Shown here: piece by piece, positions 25,205 through 32,764 of the stretch
Layout of the letters: every line of letters begins with the position of its first letter
How positions within the stretch are numbered: position 1 is the first letter of the stretch
DNA from: Candidatus Nanopelagicales bacterium
Lineage (GTDB): Bacteria > Actinomycetota > Actinomycetes > S36-B12 > CAIYMF01
Assembly: GCA_017882705.1 (NCBI GenBank)
Contig: JADGOZ010000164.1
Coordinates: 1-33,596, forward strand
DNA: 33,596 nt
Direction of reading: 5' to 3'
The notes under the pieces: model-generated
The model's database searches: none
What the model was told of the DNA's origin: nothing
The model's input: the letters and a program-made list of their open reading frames with translations, nothing else
Position numbers and translations under genes: made by a program

Positions 25205-25552
25205 TCAGACCTTCTTGACCACGCTCGACTTGAGCTGCATCGGGCCGAAGCCGCCCACCTTGCAGTCGATGTCGTGGCCGTCGACCGCGTCGATCAGCCG
25301 GATGTTGCGGACCTTCGTGCCGACCTTGATCGCCGTGGCGCTGCCCTTGACCTTGAGGTCCTTGACCACGGTCACCGTGTCGCCGTCGGCGAGCACGTTG
25401 CCGACCGCGTCACGCACGACGAGGGCGGTCGACCCGGCCTCGTCACCCGCCGGGCTCCACTCGTGCGCGCACTCCGGGCAGACGAGCAGCGCGCCCATCT
25501 CGTAGGCGTAGGCGCTCGAGCACTCGGGGCACGGGGGGAGGGTGTCGCTCAC
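25205..25552 (-). CDS. yjdM: Zinc-ribbon protein YjdM (PhnA)
   Basis: A 115-residue protein of the YjdM/PhnA family. The N-terminal zinc ribbon has CPEC (residues 8-11) and CPEC (25-28); the C-terminal SH3-like domain has the family hallmarks VRDAVGNVLADGDTVTVVKDLKVKGS, KVGTKVRNIRL and DIDCKVGGFGPMQLKSSVVKKV. Despite the historical PhnA name it is not the phosphonoacetate hydrolase, and its function is unclear. The GTG start is set by TAGCCT 6 nt upstream. Confidence 0.95.
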   Translation of the reverse strand: MSDTLPPCPECSSAYAYEMGALLVCPECAHEWSPAGDEAGSTALVVRDAVGNVLADGDTVTVVKDLKVKGSATAIKVGTKVRNIRLIDAVDGHDIDCKVGGFGPMQLKSSVVKKV

Positions 25553-25558
25553 GCGCCC

Positions 25559-25564
25559 AGGCTA
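25559..25564 (-). promoter_or_regulatory. -10 box of leaderless yjdM promoter
   Basis: TAGCCT on the minus strand with 6 nt to the GTG at 25552. Confidence 0.55.
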
Positions 25565-25586
25565 GGCCCCGCCGTCGGCCGACCGG

Positions 25587-26330
25587 TCAGTCGGCGTCCG
25601 GTGCGAGGACCTGCAGACCGTCGAGGCCGAGGTCGGCCAGGACGTCGTCGCCGAGCCGCGGCCCCTCAGTGCGAACGGCGTCCGCCTCGAGCTCGGCCGC
25701 GTCGGGCATCGCGATGAGCAGCACCGGGGCGCCGCCCTCGACCGGACGCAGGATGCCGCGCGCGTACGACGGGAGCGCGGCGGGGACGTCGTCGTGCTCG
25801 CGGACGAGCTCGCGCGGGGACTGCACGGCCACGACGTGGTCGACCACGAGCCCGACCTGGTGGCGCCACATCGGGAGGAGCACGTCGCCGTGCGCCACCC
25901 GGTCCGAGCGCAGGTCCACCACGGGGATGGCCCGGCCGCGGACGTCGACGATCGCGACGCCGTGCCCGTAGTCGACGTGCGACTGCGGCAGCAGCTCGAG
26001 CCGCGCCGCGCGCACGATCTCGCGGACCTCCCCCACGCCCACGGCGAACGTCGTGCCGCCGACCGCGAAGAGCACGAAGCCCTCGACCGCGGTCGCCGCG
26101 GCAGAGCCGGTGCCGGTGTCGGTGTCGGACTCGCTCGCGGTGGGTGCCGGGACCACCGGGTCGGCAGCGGCGAAGGACGGCGTACGCCGACGGCGCACCG
26201 GAGCCGCGGGCGTGGGCGTGGGCGTCGGCTCGGGCGCGGAGCGCCTGTCCTCCGGCACGGACCCGACACCCTCAGGAGCCTCGGTCTTGACGAAGCGCGA
26301 CGGCTTCTCGGGCACGAAGACGGCGGTCAT
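25587..26330 (-). CDS. cheW: CheW-like chemotaxis coupling protein
   Basis: A 247-residue protein. The first ~85 residues are Pro/Thr/Ala/Asp-rich and probably disordered. The rest is a CheW domain beginning EGFVLFAVGGTTFAVGVGEVREIVR, with GVAIVDVRGRAIPVVDLR and VGLVVDHVVAVQSPREL, the blocks that in CheW bind CheA and the receptor. A short C-terminal extension (from about residue 222) is unusual. ATG at 26330 overlaps the cheR stop by 4 bp, so it is the last gene of a cheB-cheR-cheW transcription unit. CheA and receptor genes are absent from the window. Confidence 0.88.
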   Translation of the reverse strand: MTAVFVPEKPSRFVKTEAPEGVGSVPEDRRSAPEPTPTPTPAAPVRRRRTPSFAAADPVVPAPTASESDTDTGTGSAAATAVEGFVLFAVGGTTFAVGVGEVREIVRAARLELLPQSHVDYGHGVAIVDVRGRAIPVVDLRSDRVAHGDVLLPMWRHQVGLVVDHVVAVQSPRELVREHDDVPAALPSYARGILRPVEGGAPVLLIAMPDAAELEADAVRTEGPRLGDDVLADLGLDGLQVLAPDAD

Positions 26331-27772
26331 GGCACGTCCTGCGCGACGCGGCGGTCGCACTCGTCGGCGAGCCTGCGGCACAGCACGACGAGCTGCTGCA
26401 CGTCGCAGCCGTCGAGCAGGTCGTCGAGCTCGGCCTGGTCGGTCTGCGGGAGCGCGACAGCGGCGGCGCGGTACTCGCGCGCCGCGGCGGCGCGCTCACC
26501 GCAGCGCGCGAGCGCCCCGGCGAGCTGGAAGCGGGCGTGGCCGGCACGCGGAGCGAGGTAGACGGCCTTGCGCAGCGCGACGAGCGCGCCCTCGTCGTCG
26601 CCGACCGTCGCTCGGGCACGGCCCTCGACGATGTAGGCGTCGACCTCGAACGGGCTCGCCGCCGCCGCGGCGGCGGCGAGGCGCGCAGCCTCGGCGTACC
26701 TCGTCTGGGCGAGCGCCTCGCGGGCGAGACGGAGCAGGTCGGTCGCGTGGTCCGGGTCGGGGACGCCGTCGGCGCTGCGGTGCGCGACGGCCGGAGCCTC
26801 GGGCCACGACTCGCGCGCCCGCTGCAACGGGGTACGCCGGACCTCGCGGCGCGGCGCAGTGTGCGCGACCGGTTCGGGGGCGTCGACGACGGGCTCGGGC
26901 GCCGCCGGCAGGTCCTTGCGGTAGGCGAACGCGTCGCCGAGGGTCACGAGGGTGAACGCGTCGGTCACCTGCCACAGCGTCTCCGCGTGCCCGACCACGA
27001 GATAGCCGCCCGCACCGAGCACGGCCTGGAAGCGGCCCACGAGGTCGCGCATCGTCTCGCGCGAGAAGTAGATGGTCACGTTGCGGCACACCACGAGGTC
27101 GACCTCGCCGGGCTCGAACGGCGGCTCGTCGGTCACCAGGTTGTGCAGGCGTACGTCGACCATCCCGCGCACCTCGGGCACGACGGAGAAGGACCCGTCG
27201 TCGTGCTCGTCGAACCAGCGCTCGAAGGACCGGGCGTCGACGAGCGCGAGCGACCGTCCGGCGTAGCGTGCCCGCTCGGTGGCGGCGACGGCCTGCGTCG
27301 ACAGGTCGGTCGCGACGACGCGGACCCTCGGCGCCTCGGGCAGGGTGGCCGCGACCTCCGCGGCGAGCATCGCCAGCGAGTACGGCTCCTCCCCCGTCGA
27401 GCAGCCGGCGCTCCAGATCGTGAGGGTGCGGCCACGGGCCACGGCGCGGCGCATCAGCTCGGGCAGGAGGCGACGGCGCAGCGCCTCCATCTGCGGCGGG
27501 TTCCGGAAGAAGTGCGTCTCGGGGATGGTCACCTCGTCGAGCAGGCGCTGGCGCTCCTCGACGCCCGCCGGCGCGCTGATCCGGGCGAGGTAGGCCCCGA
27601 GGTCCGCCGCACCGGTCGCGGCGATCCGGTCGGCGACGATGGCCGCGAGCGCGGGACGTCGGGTCTGGTCGAACACGAGACCGGCCTGCTGCGCGAGGAA
27701 CCCCGCGAGAGCGGCGTACTCCGCGTCGGTGACGGCGGACCGGACCCGGACGGCTGCTGCGGCGGCAGTCAC
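26327..27772 (-). CDS. cheR: CheR-type protein methyltransferase with C-terminal TPR region
   Basis: Transfers methyl groups from SAM to glutamates of chemoreceptors. The 481-residue protein has the N-terminal helical subdomain, VTIPETHFFRNPPQMEAL (residues 81-98), the SAM-binding WSAGCSTGEEPYSLAML (120-136), VRVVATDLS, and VDLVVCRNVTIYFS (usually CRNVLIYF). Unlike E. coli CheR it carries a ~200-residue extension: a Pro-rich linker, then helices of tetratricopeptide type (about residues 335-450, e.g. ARLAAAAAAASPFEVDAYIVEGRAR). TPR-linked CheRs often localise to particular receptor arrays. GTG at 27772 follows the cheB stop by one base. Confidence 0.93.
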   Translation of the reverse strand: MTAAAAAVRVRSAVTDAEYAALAGFLAQQAGLVFDQTRRPALAAIVADRIAATGAADLGAYLARISAPAGVEERQRLLDEVTIPETHFFRNPPQMEALRRRLLPELMRRAVARGRTLTIWSAGCSTGEEPYSLAMLAAEVAATLPEAPRVRVVATDLSTQAVAATERARYAGRSLALVDARSFERWFDEHDDGSFSVVPEVRGMVDVRLHNLVTDEPPFEPGEVDLVVCRNVTIYFSRETMRDLVGRFQAVLGAGGYLVVGHAETLWQVTDAFTLVTLGDAFAYRKDLPAAPEPVVDAPEPVAHTAPRREVRRTPLQRARESWPEAPAVAHRSADGVPDPDHATDLLRLAREALAQTRYAEAARLAAAAAAASPFEVDAYIVEGRARATVGDDEGALVALRKAVYLAPRAGHARFQLAGALARCGERAAAAREYRAAAVALPQTDQAELDDLLDGCDVQQLVVLCRRLADECDRRVAQDVP

Positions 27773-27773
27773 G

Positions 27774-28874
27774 TCACACCGCCTCGTGGATGTGGAGGCG
27801 CCGGACGGCGTCGGTGAGCGCGGCGGCGATCTCGGGCAGAGGCAGCTCGACGTCGAGCCCGCCGAGGGCGGCCGCGGCCGCGGGCATGCCCCACACCGCG
27901 CTTGTGCCCTCGTCCTGGCCGATGGTGAAGGCCCCGACGCGGCGCAGCGCGAGCATGCCCGCGGCCCCGTCACGACCCATGCCCGTGAGCAGGACACCCA
28001 CGGCGCGGTCGCGGCAGACCTCGGCGACGGACTGGAGCGTGCGGTCGATCTCCGGCACGTGGAACTGCCCGGGGCGCGGGTCCTCGATCGACAGGCGCAG
28101 GCCCGGCTCCACGACGAGGTTGCCGTCGCTCGGCGCGAGGACGACGTGCCCCGGACGCAGCCGGTCGCCGTTGAGCGCGACCGACACCGGCCGCGCGACG
28201 ATCCCGTCGAGCCAGCTGGCGAGTCCCTCCACGAAGCCCTCGGCCATGTGCTGCACGACGACGACGGGCACGTCGAGGTCGGCGGGGAGGGCCGCGAGGA
28301 TCGAGGCGAGCGCGGGAGGCCCACCGGTCGAGGCGCCGATGACCACCACGGTCGGACGGTGCGAACGGCCGTCGGTCGACGCGCGGTGCCGTGAGGGCGA
28401 GCCGTCGGCCGCGGCGCCAGTGTCGAGGCCCCGCTCGCGCAGCCGTCCGCGCGGGTGGGTGATCACGCGGACGCGGCTCGCGACGCCGAGGTGCCGGGCG
28501 AGCGCTCGGGCGTAGACCACGGGACCGAGTCCCTCGGTGCCGGGCGTGATGAGGTCGACCGCACCGGCGGCCATCGCGGTGGCGGCGCCCTCGGCAGCGG
28601 CCCCGGTGAGCACGATCGGTGTGGGCTGGCGAGCCATGACGCGTTCCACGAGCTCGAGGCCGCCGGTGGGCATCGGCAGGTCGAGCAGGACGGTGTCGGG
28701 CTCGTGCTCGGAGACGGCGTCGACGCCCTCGGCGACGGTCCGGACCGCGGCCACGACCTCGATGCCGACGGTCGCGAGCAGGTGCCGGAGCCGGTCGATG
28801 CGTACGTGCGTGCTCGCCACGACGACGACGGTCACGGGGCGTGCCGGCTCCGCCGGCAGACCCGCGTCCTGCAT
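27774..28874 (-). CDS. cheB: CheB methylesterase with degenerate receiver domain
   Basis: Removes receptor methyl groups and deamidates receptor glutamines. The methylesterase domain (about residues 174-360) is intact: GASTGGPPAL (Ser182), VVQHMAEGF (His209) and TGMGRDGAAG (Asp302) form the catalytic triad. The N-terminal receiver (residues 14-115) keeps the phospho-acceptor position (Asp65 in LLDLPMP). It has lost the acidic pair (VVVVAST where DDS is expected) and the conserved lysine (LITPG, Thr110), so normal CheA phosphorylation is doubtful. I take the ATG at 28874; upstream GTGs are possible. A FliA-like promoter lies about 80 bp upstream, and cheR follows at once. Confidence 0.9.
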   Translation of the reverse strand: MQDAGLPAEPARPVTVVVVASTHVRIDRLRHLLATVGIEVVAAVRTVAEGVDAVSEHEPDTVLLDLPMPTGGLELVERVMARQPTPIVLTGAAAEGAATAMAAGAVDLITPGTEGLGPVVYARALARHLGVASRVRVITHPRGRLRERGLDTGAAADGSPSRHRASTDGRSHRPTVVVIGASTGGPPALASILAALPADLDVPVVVVQHMAEGFVEGLASWLDGIVARPVSVALNGDRLRPGHVVLAPSDGNLVVEPGLRLSIEDPRPGQFHVPEIDRTLQSVAEVCRDRAVGVLLTGMGRDGAAGMLALRRVGAFTIGQDEGTSAVWGMPAAAAALGGLDVELPLPEIAAALTDAVRRLHIHEAV

Positions 28875-28950
28875 CGACGACGACGTCACGCGCTGCTCCC
28901 ACCCCGAACCCGTACGGCGGCATGCCAGGCACACGCTGCCCGTGGTTGGG

Positions 28951-28979
28951 TCGTCGGCGCGTTCTGAGGGAACCTTGAG
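28951..28979 (-). promoter_or_regulatory. FliA-type (flagellar sigma factor) promoter upstream of cheB
   Basis: Minus strand CTCAAG (28979-28974), 15 nt, then GCCGACGA (28958-28951). This fits the flagellar sigma pattern described for motile actinomycetes (CTC-A/C-AA, 15-17 nt, GCCGAA) and the -10 GCCGATAA of enteric FliA promoters, with mismatches at the end of the -10. It reads into cheB-cheR-cheW. Confidence 0.6.
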
Positions 28980-29009
28980 GTCGACGTGGCGACCGGTCGC
29001 GCTACGGGG

Positions 29010-29675
29010 TCAGGTCAGGGCGAAGGTGGCGGGCGCCGACGTGACGTCGCCGTTGCGCCCGGTGAGCTTGTAGGTGCCCTTGCCGGCGATCGGCTGGTTG
29101 GCCGGGCAGCCCTTCTGCGACAGGTGGCCGAGCCAGGTCACCGACACGGAGTAGGACTGGCCCGGCGCCATCGTGACGACCTGCGCGGTGCCGCCGGGGT
29201 TGCAGTCGTCCGAGGACCACACCCGGACCGCGCCCGAGGTGATGAGCAGCTCGTTCTGCGGGGCGCCGATGTCGCGCGTGCAGGACTTGGACGACGTGTT
29301 CTCGATCTTCATCCGCAGCCGCGGGGTCGACCCGGTGGGGTAGCTGGCGGCATCGGTCGACGCCGTGACCGAGATGTCGGACTTCGCGCAGGCCGCGGCC
29401 GCGGTGCTCGAGGGCTTGGCCGAGGCCGTCGTGGCGGACGGCTTGGGCGAGGCGGTGGTCGCGGTCGGCTTGGCCGAGGAGGACGTCGCGGTCGGCGTCG
29501 AGGAGGCGCTCGAGGAGCCCGAGGGCGAGGCCACCGGCGTGCCGTCGCCGCCACGGCCGGTGAGCAGCCAGCGCACGCCGAGCAGGAGCACGACCAGGAC
29601 GAGGAGCACGACGGCACGCCGGAACCAGTAGACGCCGGGCGACTGCGGCCCCGTCGGGTGGATCACCGTGCTCAC
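29010..29675 (-). CDS. Membrane-anchored extracytoplasmic protein, unknown function
   Basis: A 221-residue protein. A short cytoplasmic stretch (1-20) precedes one strong membrane helix (AVVLLVLVVLLLGVRWLL, residues 21-38). A Ser/Thr/Ala/Lys/Pro repeat linker follows (about 45-92, with AKPTATTASPKPSATTASAKPS-like units). The last ~125 residues form an extracellular beta-sandwich-like domain with four cysteines (CAKSD, SKSCTRD, SDDCNPGG, QKGCPA) that could form two disulfides. Sequence features such as IENTSSKSCTRDIG and MAPGQSYSVSVTW resemble secreted Ig-like domains of actinobacteria (DUF4232-like), but I cannot name the family. GTG at 29675 is supported by a TACGGT box 6 nt upstream. It is divergent from mutY. 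Confidence 0.78.
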   Translation of the reverse strand: MSTVIHPTGPQSPGVYWFRRAVVLLVLVVLLLGVRWLLTGRGGDGTPVASPSGSSSASSTPTATSSSAKPTATTASPKPSATTASAKPSSTAAAACAKSDISVTASTDAASYPTGSTPRLRMKIENTSSKSCTRDIGAPQNELLITSGAVRVWSSDDCNPGGTAQVVTMAPGQSYSVSVTWLGHLSQKGCPANQPIAGKGTYKLTGRNGDVTSAPATFALT

Positions 29676-29681
29676 GGCCCG

Positions 29682-29687
29682 ACCGTA
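29682..29687 (-). promoter_or_regulatory. -10 box of leaderless promoter for anchored protein
   Basis: TACGGT on the minus strand with 6 nt to the GTG at 29675, identical in sequence and spacing to the glgC promoter. Confidence 0.55.
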
Positions 29688-29779
29688 CCGGGCCGCGGGC
29701 GCGCCGGTGCGAGCACTCCGAGATGCGTGCCCGACCGCGGCGGGCGGCGCGCGGCGACGGGTGCGAGGATTCCGGCGAG

Positions 29780-30655
29780 ATGCCCGCCTCCCCGCTGCAT
29801 GCACCCGTGCTCGCCTGGTACTCCACCGAGCGGCGCGACCTGCCCTGGCGAGCTCCCGGCTGCGACGGCTGGGGCGTCCTCGTCAGCGAGGTGATGCTCC
29901 AGCAGACGCCGGTCGACCGCGTCGTCCCGGTGTGGGAGGCGTGGCTCGCGCGCTGGCCCGCGCCCGCGGCGCTGGCGGCGGACCCCGTCGGCGAGGCGGT
30001 GCGCATGTGGGGACGCCTCGGCTACCCCCGACGGGCGCTGCGCCTGCATGCCGCCGCGACCGAGTGCGTGGCCAGGTTCGACGGTCGCGTGCCGTCGGCG
30101 TACGAGGAGCTCCGGTCGCTTCCGGGCGTGGGCGACTACACGGCCGCCGCGGTGCTGGCGTTCGCGTACGGGCGGCGCGCGGTCGTGCTCGACACGAACG
30201 TACGTCGGGTCCTGGCCCGCCTCCTCGCCGGCGCTGCACTGCCGCGCCCGTCGGTCACCGTCGCCGAGCGGGCCGGCGCCGAGGCGGTGCTGCCCGACGA
30301 CGACGCGACCGCCGCGACCTGGTCGGTCGCGGTGATGGAGCTCGGCGCGCTCGTCTGCACGTCGTCCGCGCCGGCGTGCGGGGCGTGCCCCGTGTCGGCG
30401 CAGTGCGCGTGGGTGGCCGCGGGCCGACCGGCGTACGACGGCCCGGCCCGCCCCGTCCAGCGCTTCGCCGGCACCGACCGCCAGGTCCGCGGCCTGCTCA
30501 TGGCCGTCCTCCGCGAGGCCCACGCCCCGGTCGGGAAGGCGCAGCTCGACGCCGTCTGGCCCGACGAGATCCAGCGCGAGCGAGCCCTCGACGCCCTGGT
30601 GTCCGACGGCCTCGCCGACCCGAGGCCCGACGGCACCTACGCCCTTCCGGGATAG
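29780..30655 (+). CDS. mutY: A/G-specific adenine DNA glycosylase
   Basis: Removes adenine mispaired with 8-oxoguanine. The 291-residue protein has the catalytic glutamate in SEVMLQQTPV (about residues 39-48), the helix-hairpin-helix LPGVGDYTAAAVLAFA, the catalytic aspartate in VVLDTNVRRV, and the [4Fe-4S] cluster cysteines in CTSSAPACGACPVSAQC (C-x6-C-x2-C-x5-C). It is ~60 residues shorter than E. coli MutY, lacking the MutT-like 8-oxoG recognition domain. A short winged-helix-like end (VGKAQLDAVWPDEIQRERALDAL) replaces it, as in many actinobacterial MutYs. ATG at 29780 is preferred over 29723, whose extra residues look non-conserved. A 52-bp repeat element starts at the base after its stop. 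Confidence 0.95.
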   Translation: MPASPLHAPVLAWYSTERRDLPWRAPGCDGWGVLVSEVMLQQTPVDRVVPVWEAWLARWPAPAALAADPVGEAVRMWGRLGYPRRALRLHAAATECVARFDGRVPSAYEELRSLPGVGDYTAAAVLAFAYGRRAVVLDTNVRRVLARLLAGAALPRPSVTVAERAGAEAVLPDDDATAATWSVAVMELGALVCTSSAPACGACPVSAQCAWVAAGRPAYDGPARPVQRFAGTDRQVRGLLMAVLREAHAPVGKAQLDAVWPDEIQRERALDALVSDGLADPRPDGTYALPG

Positions 30656-30707
30656 GCGATGAAGGACGCCTGCATCGCATAGAGGGCAACAAACTCCGCC
30701 TTCATCG
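30656..30707 (+). repeat. 52-bp inverted repeat element, copy 1
   Basis: Begins gcgatgaaggacgcctgcat and ends ccgccttcatcg. It is identical in 51 of 52 positions to the reverse complement of 32712-32763; the single difference is T/G at position 40. The element has its own 10-bp ends in inverted orientation (GCGATGAAGG / CCTTCATCGC at 30656-30665 and 30699-30708). It contains a less GC-rich core with AGAGGGCAACAAAC. It lies between the mutY stop and the sigma-factor start, where the sigma promoter is expected. Confidence 0.9.
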
Positions 30708-30742
30708 CGAACGCTCGGGCACGATCGTGACAAGAGACAGAC

Positions 30743-31336
30743 GTGGGAGCCCCGGTGTACGACGACGACCTCGCGGCACGGCTCGCGCGGTCGTGCCACG
30801 AGCCGGAGGCCTTCGCCGACGTCGTACGCGCCCTCAGTCCTCCTCTGCACGCCTACCTCGCCCGCCGGGCCGGCGCCGATGCCGACGACCTTCTCGCCGA
30901 GACGTGGCTGCGGGCCTACGCCGCGAGGCGCAGCTACGACGCCGCGCGAGGCAGCGTCCGGGTCTGGTCCTTCGGCGTCGCCCGGCACGTGCTCCTCGCC
31001 CACTGGCGGCGCGTCGTCGACCTCCCGCACGACACGGCCGCCCACGAGGAGACCTCGGACCCCTGGCCCGACGTCGACGACCGCCTCGCGGCCGCCGCCG
31101 TCGCACCCGCCCTCCGTGCCGCGATCGCCGACCTGCCTGCCGTCGAGCGGGAGCTGCTCCTGCTCGTGGCCTGGGACGGCCTCACTCCGACCGAGGCGGC
31201 CGCGGTCGTCGGCATCCCCGCACCGACCGCGCGCACCCGGCTCTTCCGCGCCCGCCAGCGCATCCGCGAACGCCTCGAGGCCCAGCCGCAAGTGGGAGTC
31301 GTCGCATCCGACCCGACCCGAGGGGTGTCCTCATGA
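30743..31336 (+). CDS. RNA polymerase sigma factor (ECF-like)
   Basis: A 197-residue sigma-70-family protein with only regions 2 and 4. Region 2 (about residues 12-92) includes ADADDLLAETWLRAYAARRSYD (promoter melting / -10 recognition) and ARHVLLAHWRRV; region 4 (about 128-178) has LPAVERELLLLVAWDGLTPTEAAAVVGI with a clear helix-turn-helix for -35 binding. The acidic linker between them is typical. GTG at 30743 is the first start; GTG at 30755 is possible. The stop overlaps the next gene (ATGA), the normal arrangement for a sigma factor and its regulator or partner. The regulon is unknown. Confidence 0.88.
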   Translation: MGAPVYDDDLAARLARSCHEPEAFADVVRALSPPLHAYLARRAGADADDLLAETWLRAYAARRSYDAARGSVRVWSFGVARHVLLAHWRRVVDLPHDTAAHEETSDPWPDVDDRLAAAAVAPALRAAIADLPAVERELLLLVAWDGLTPTEAAAVVGIPAPTARTRLFRARQRIRERLEAQPQVGVVASDPTRGVSS

Positions 31337-32481
31337 CCGACCCGACTCTCGACCTCGTCACCGACCACGACGTCCTCGCCGCCTACGCCGACCTCCCGGG
31401 CTGGGACGCCGTGCAGGCGTCCGGCGCCGTGCCCCCCGTCTCCGTGGCCGCGGTCGACCAGGCCGTCGCGACCGTCGGCGCCGAGTCCTCGGTCGAGGAC
31501 CTCGGCACCGCGTCCGTGCCGCGTCGCCGTGGACGGCGTCGCGTCCTCGTGGCCGCCAGCCTCGTGGCGGCGGTGACCGCGGCCGTCGTCGTGCTCCCGT
31601 CGGCCCTGCGCGCCCCGACGGCGTCGGCCGAGGCAGCGTCGCTGCTCACCCGCGCCGCCGACGCGATCCACGCGACCGACCCGGTCGCGGCGCCAGGACA
31701 GTGGTGGCGGATCGAGTCGCACGGCACGAACCTGATGCAGGCGGCCGGTAACGACAAGAGCTCGCCGGACCCGGTCTACTCGTCGTGGCTGGTCGACAGC
31801 AGCCGGACGCAGTACGCCGCCGTGGACGGATCCCGCCCGTCGGTCGTCGTCGACTCCCCCAGCCACCTGGTGCGCAAGCTCAGCGGTCCCGCGTCGGTCG
31901 AGCCCCCGACGTTCGGCACCTCGACCGAGACCTGGACGACCGGCCTCGCGCCGGCCGACGTCCCGGCCTCCTGGCAGTCGCCCTCGCCGGCGTGGCTCGC
32001 GTCGCTCCCGCGCGACACCGCAGCGCTGCGCGACCGGCTCTACGCCGACTCCGCCGGTCAGGGCAGGTCCACCGACGGCGAGGCCGTCGTCTACGTCGCC
32101 GACCTGCTCCGCTCCGGCGTCGTACCCGCCGACCTGCGAGCCGCCCTCTTCCGCGTGCTCGCGACCGTCCCCGGCGTGGAGATCACCTCGAGCGAGGTGC
32201 AGCTCGGAGCCGGCACCGGCGTCGGCCTCGCGTACTACGAGGCGACCGACGGGACGCGGCAGGAGATCGTCGTCGACCCGAGCGACGGCGAGCTCGTCGG
32301 TGAGCGCTACCTGGCGGTCGAGGGTCTCGACGGCATCCCCGCGGGCACGGTCATCGGGACGGCGACCTGGTCCCGGACGCTCGTCGACGCGGTCCCCGCG
32401 TCGGTCCGCGCGGCCGCCGTCGACCAGCACTGCACGGCGAGCGCCGACGGCGGCGTCAGCTGCGTGCCCGCGGGGAAGTAG
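31333..32481 (+). CDS. CU044_5270-type membrane protein, sigma-factor partner
   Basis: A 382-residue protein: a ~75-residue cytoplasmic N-terminus, a basic RRRGRRR stop, one membrane helix (VLVAASLVAAVTAAVVVLPSAL, about residues 79-100), and a ~280-residue extracytoplasmic domain containing LLTRAADAIHATDPVAAPGQWWRIE, the hallmark opening of the actinobacterial CU044_5270 family that follows ECF sigma genes. No zinc anti-sigma H-x3-C-x2-C motif is visible, so it would be an atypical anti-sigma or signal receptor. Coupled to the sigma gene by a 4-bp overlap. Role as anti-sigma is inferred from position and topology. Confidence 0.82.
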   Translation: MTDPTLDLVTDHDVLAAYADLPGWDAVQASGAVPPVSVAAVDQAVATVGAESSVEDLGTASVPRRRGRRRVLVAASLVAAVTAAVVVLPSALRAPTASAEAASLLTRAADAIHATDPVAAPGQWWRIESHGTNLMQAAGNDKSSPDPVYSSWLVDSSRTQYAAVDGSRPSVVVDSPSHLVRKLSGPASVEPPTFGTSTETWTTGLAPADVPASWQSPSPAWLASLPRDTAALRDRLYADSAGQGRSTDGEAVVYVADLLRSGVVPADLRAALFRVLATVPGVEITSSEVQLGAGTGVGLAYYEATDGTRQEIVVDPSDGELVGERYLAVEGLDGIPAGTVIGTATWSRTLVDAVPASVRAAAVDQHCTASADGGVSCVPAGK

Positions 32482-32764
32482 CCGTTCGCCGGCTGGAGGC
32501 CGCGTGACTCGATGAAGCCCCGTTCGTTGCGCCCTGAGCAGCGACGGCCAGCGAGTGCGCCGGAGTCAGCCGGCGACCCAGTCGGCGGCGACCTGCGCGG
32601 CGACGGAATCCCAGCACAGCGCAGGCCTGCGTGGCCGCGAGCGACCAAGTCGTGATGGCCTGATGGCCCCACGACCCGATGAGGGTCGGCTCACCCGTGA
32701 GCGCGCTGGCCCGATGAAGGCGGCGTTTGTTGCCCTCTATGCGATGCAGGCGTCCTTCATCGCC
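32482..32764. other. Gene-free region with remnant-like sequence and repeat copy 2
   Basis: No convincing gene lies between the sigma-partner stop and the clpC terminator. The segment 32510-32535 (gatgaagccccgttcgttgc and following) loosely resembles the start of the 52-bp element. Several GATGG/GATGAGG words occur at 32653-32692. The block may be eroded copies of the same element or decayed coding DNA. Confidence 0.5.
32712..32763 (-). repeat. 52-bp inverted repeat element, copy 2
   Basis: Reverse complement matches copy 1 (30656-30707) at 51 of 52 positions. The two copies face each other across 2.0 kb and enclose exactly the sigma / CU044_5270 pair plus ~230 bp of gene-free DNA. Copy 2 ends one base before the clpC terminator stem. 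Confidence 0.9.

Noticed and set aside
28935..29009. Additional small gene between cheB and the anchored protein gene
   Set aside because: No start with a ribosome-binding site or recognisable product; the segment is explained by the FliA-like promoter.
30659..30707. Short ORF starting MKAEFVALYAMQASFIA inside the 52-bp element (minus strand in copy 1, plus in copy 2 with one change)
   Set aside because: The reading frames diverge immediately outside the element. Copy 2 runs on as a shadow of clpC, and neither copy has a ribosome-binding site.
32510..32535. Possible third, degenerate copy of the 52-bp element
   Set aside because: Only about 20 matching bases with two or three gaps. Too weak without a statistical test; mentioned only in the gene-free region entry.
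32307..32672. Minus-strand ORF of 121 codons overlapping the sigma-partner 3' end
   Set aside because: It overlaps the well-supported CU044_5270-type gene, has no family motif, and its composition matches shadow frames.
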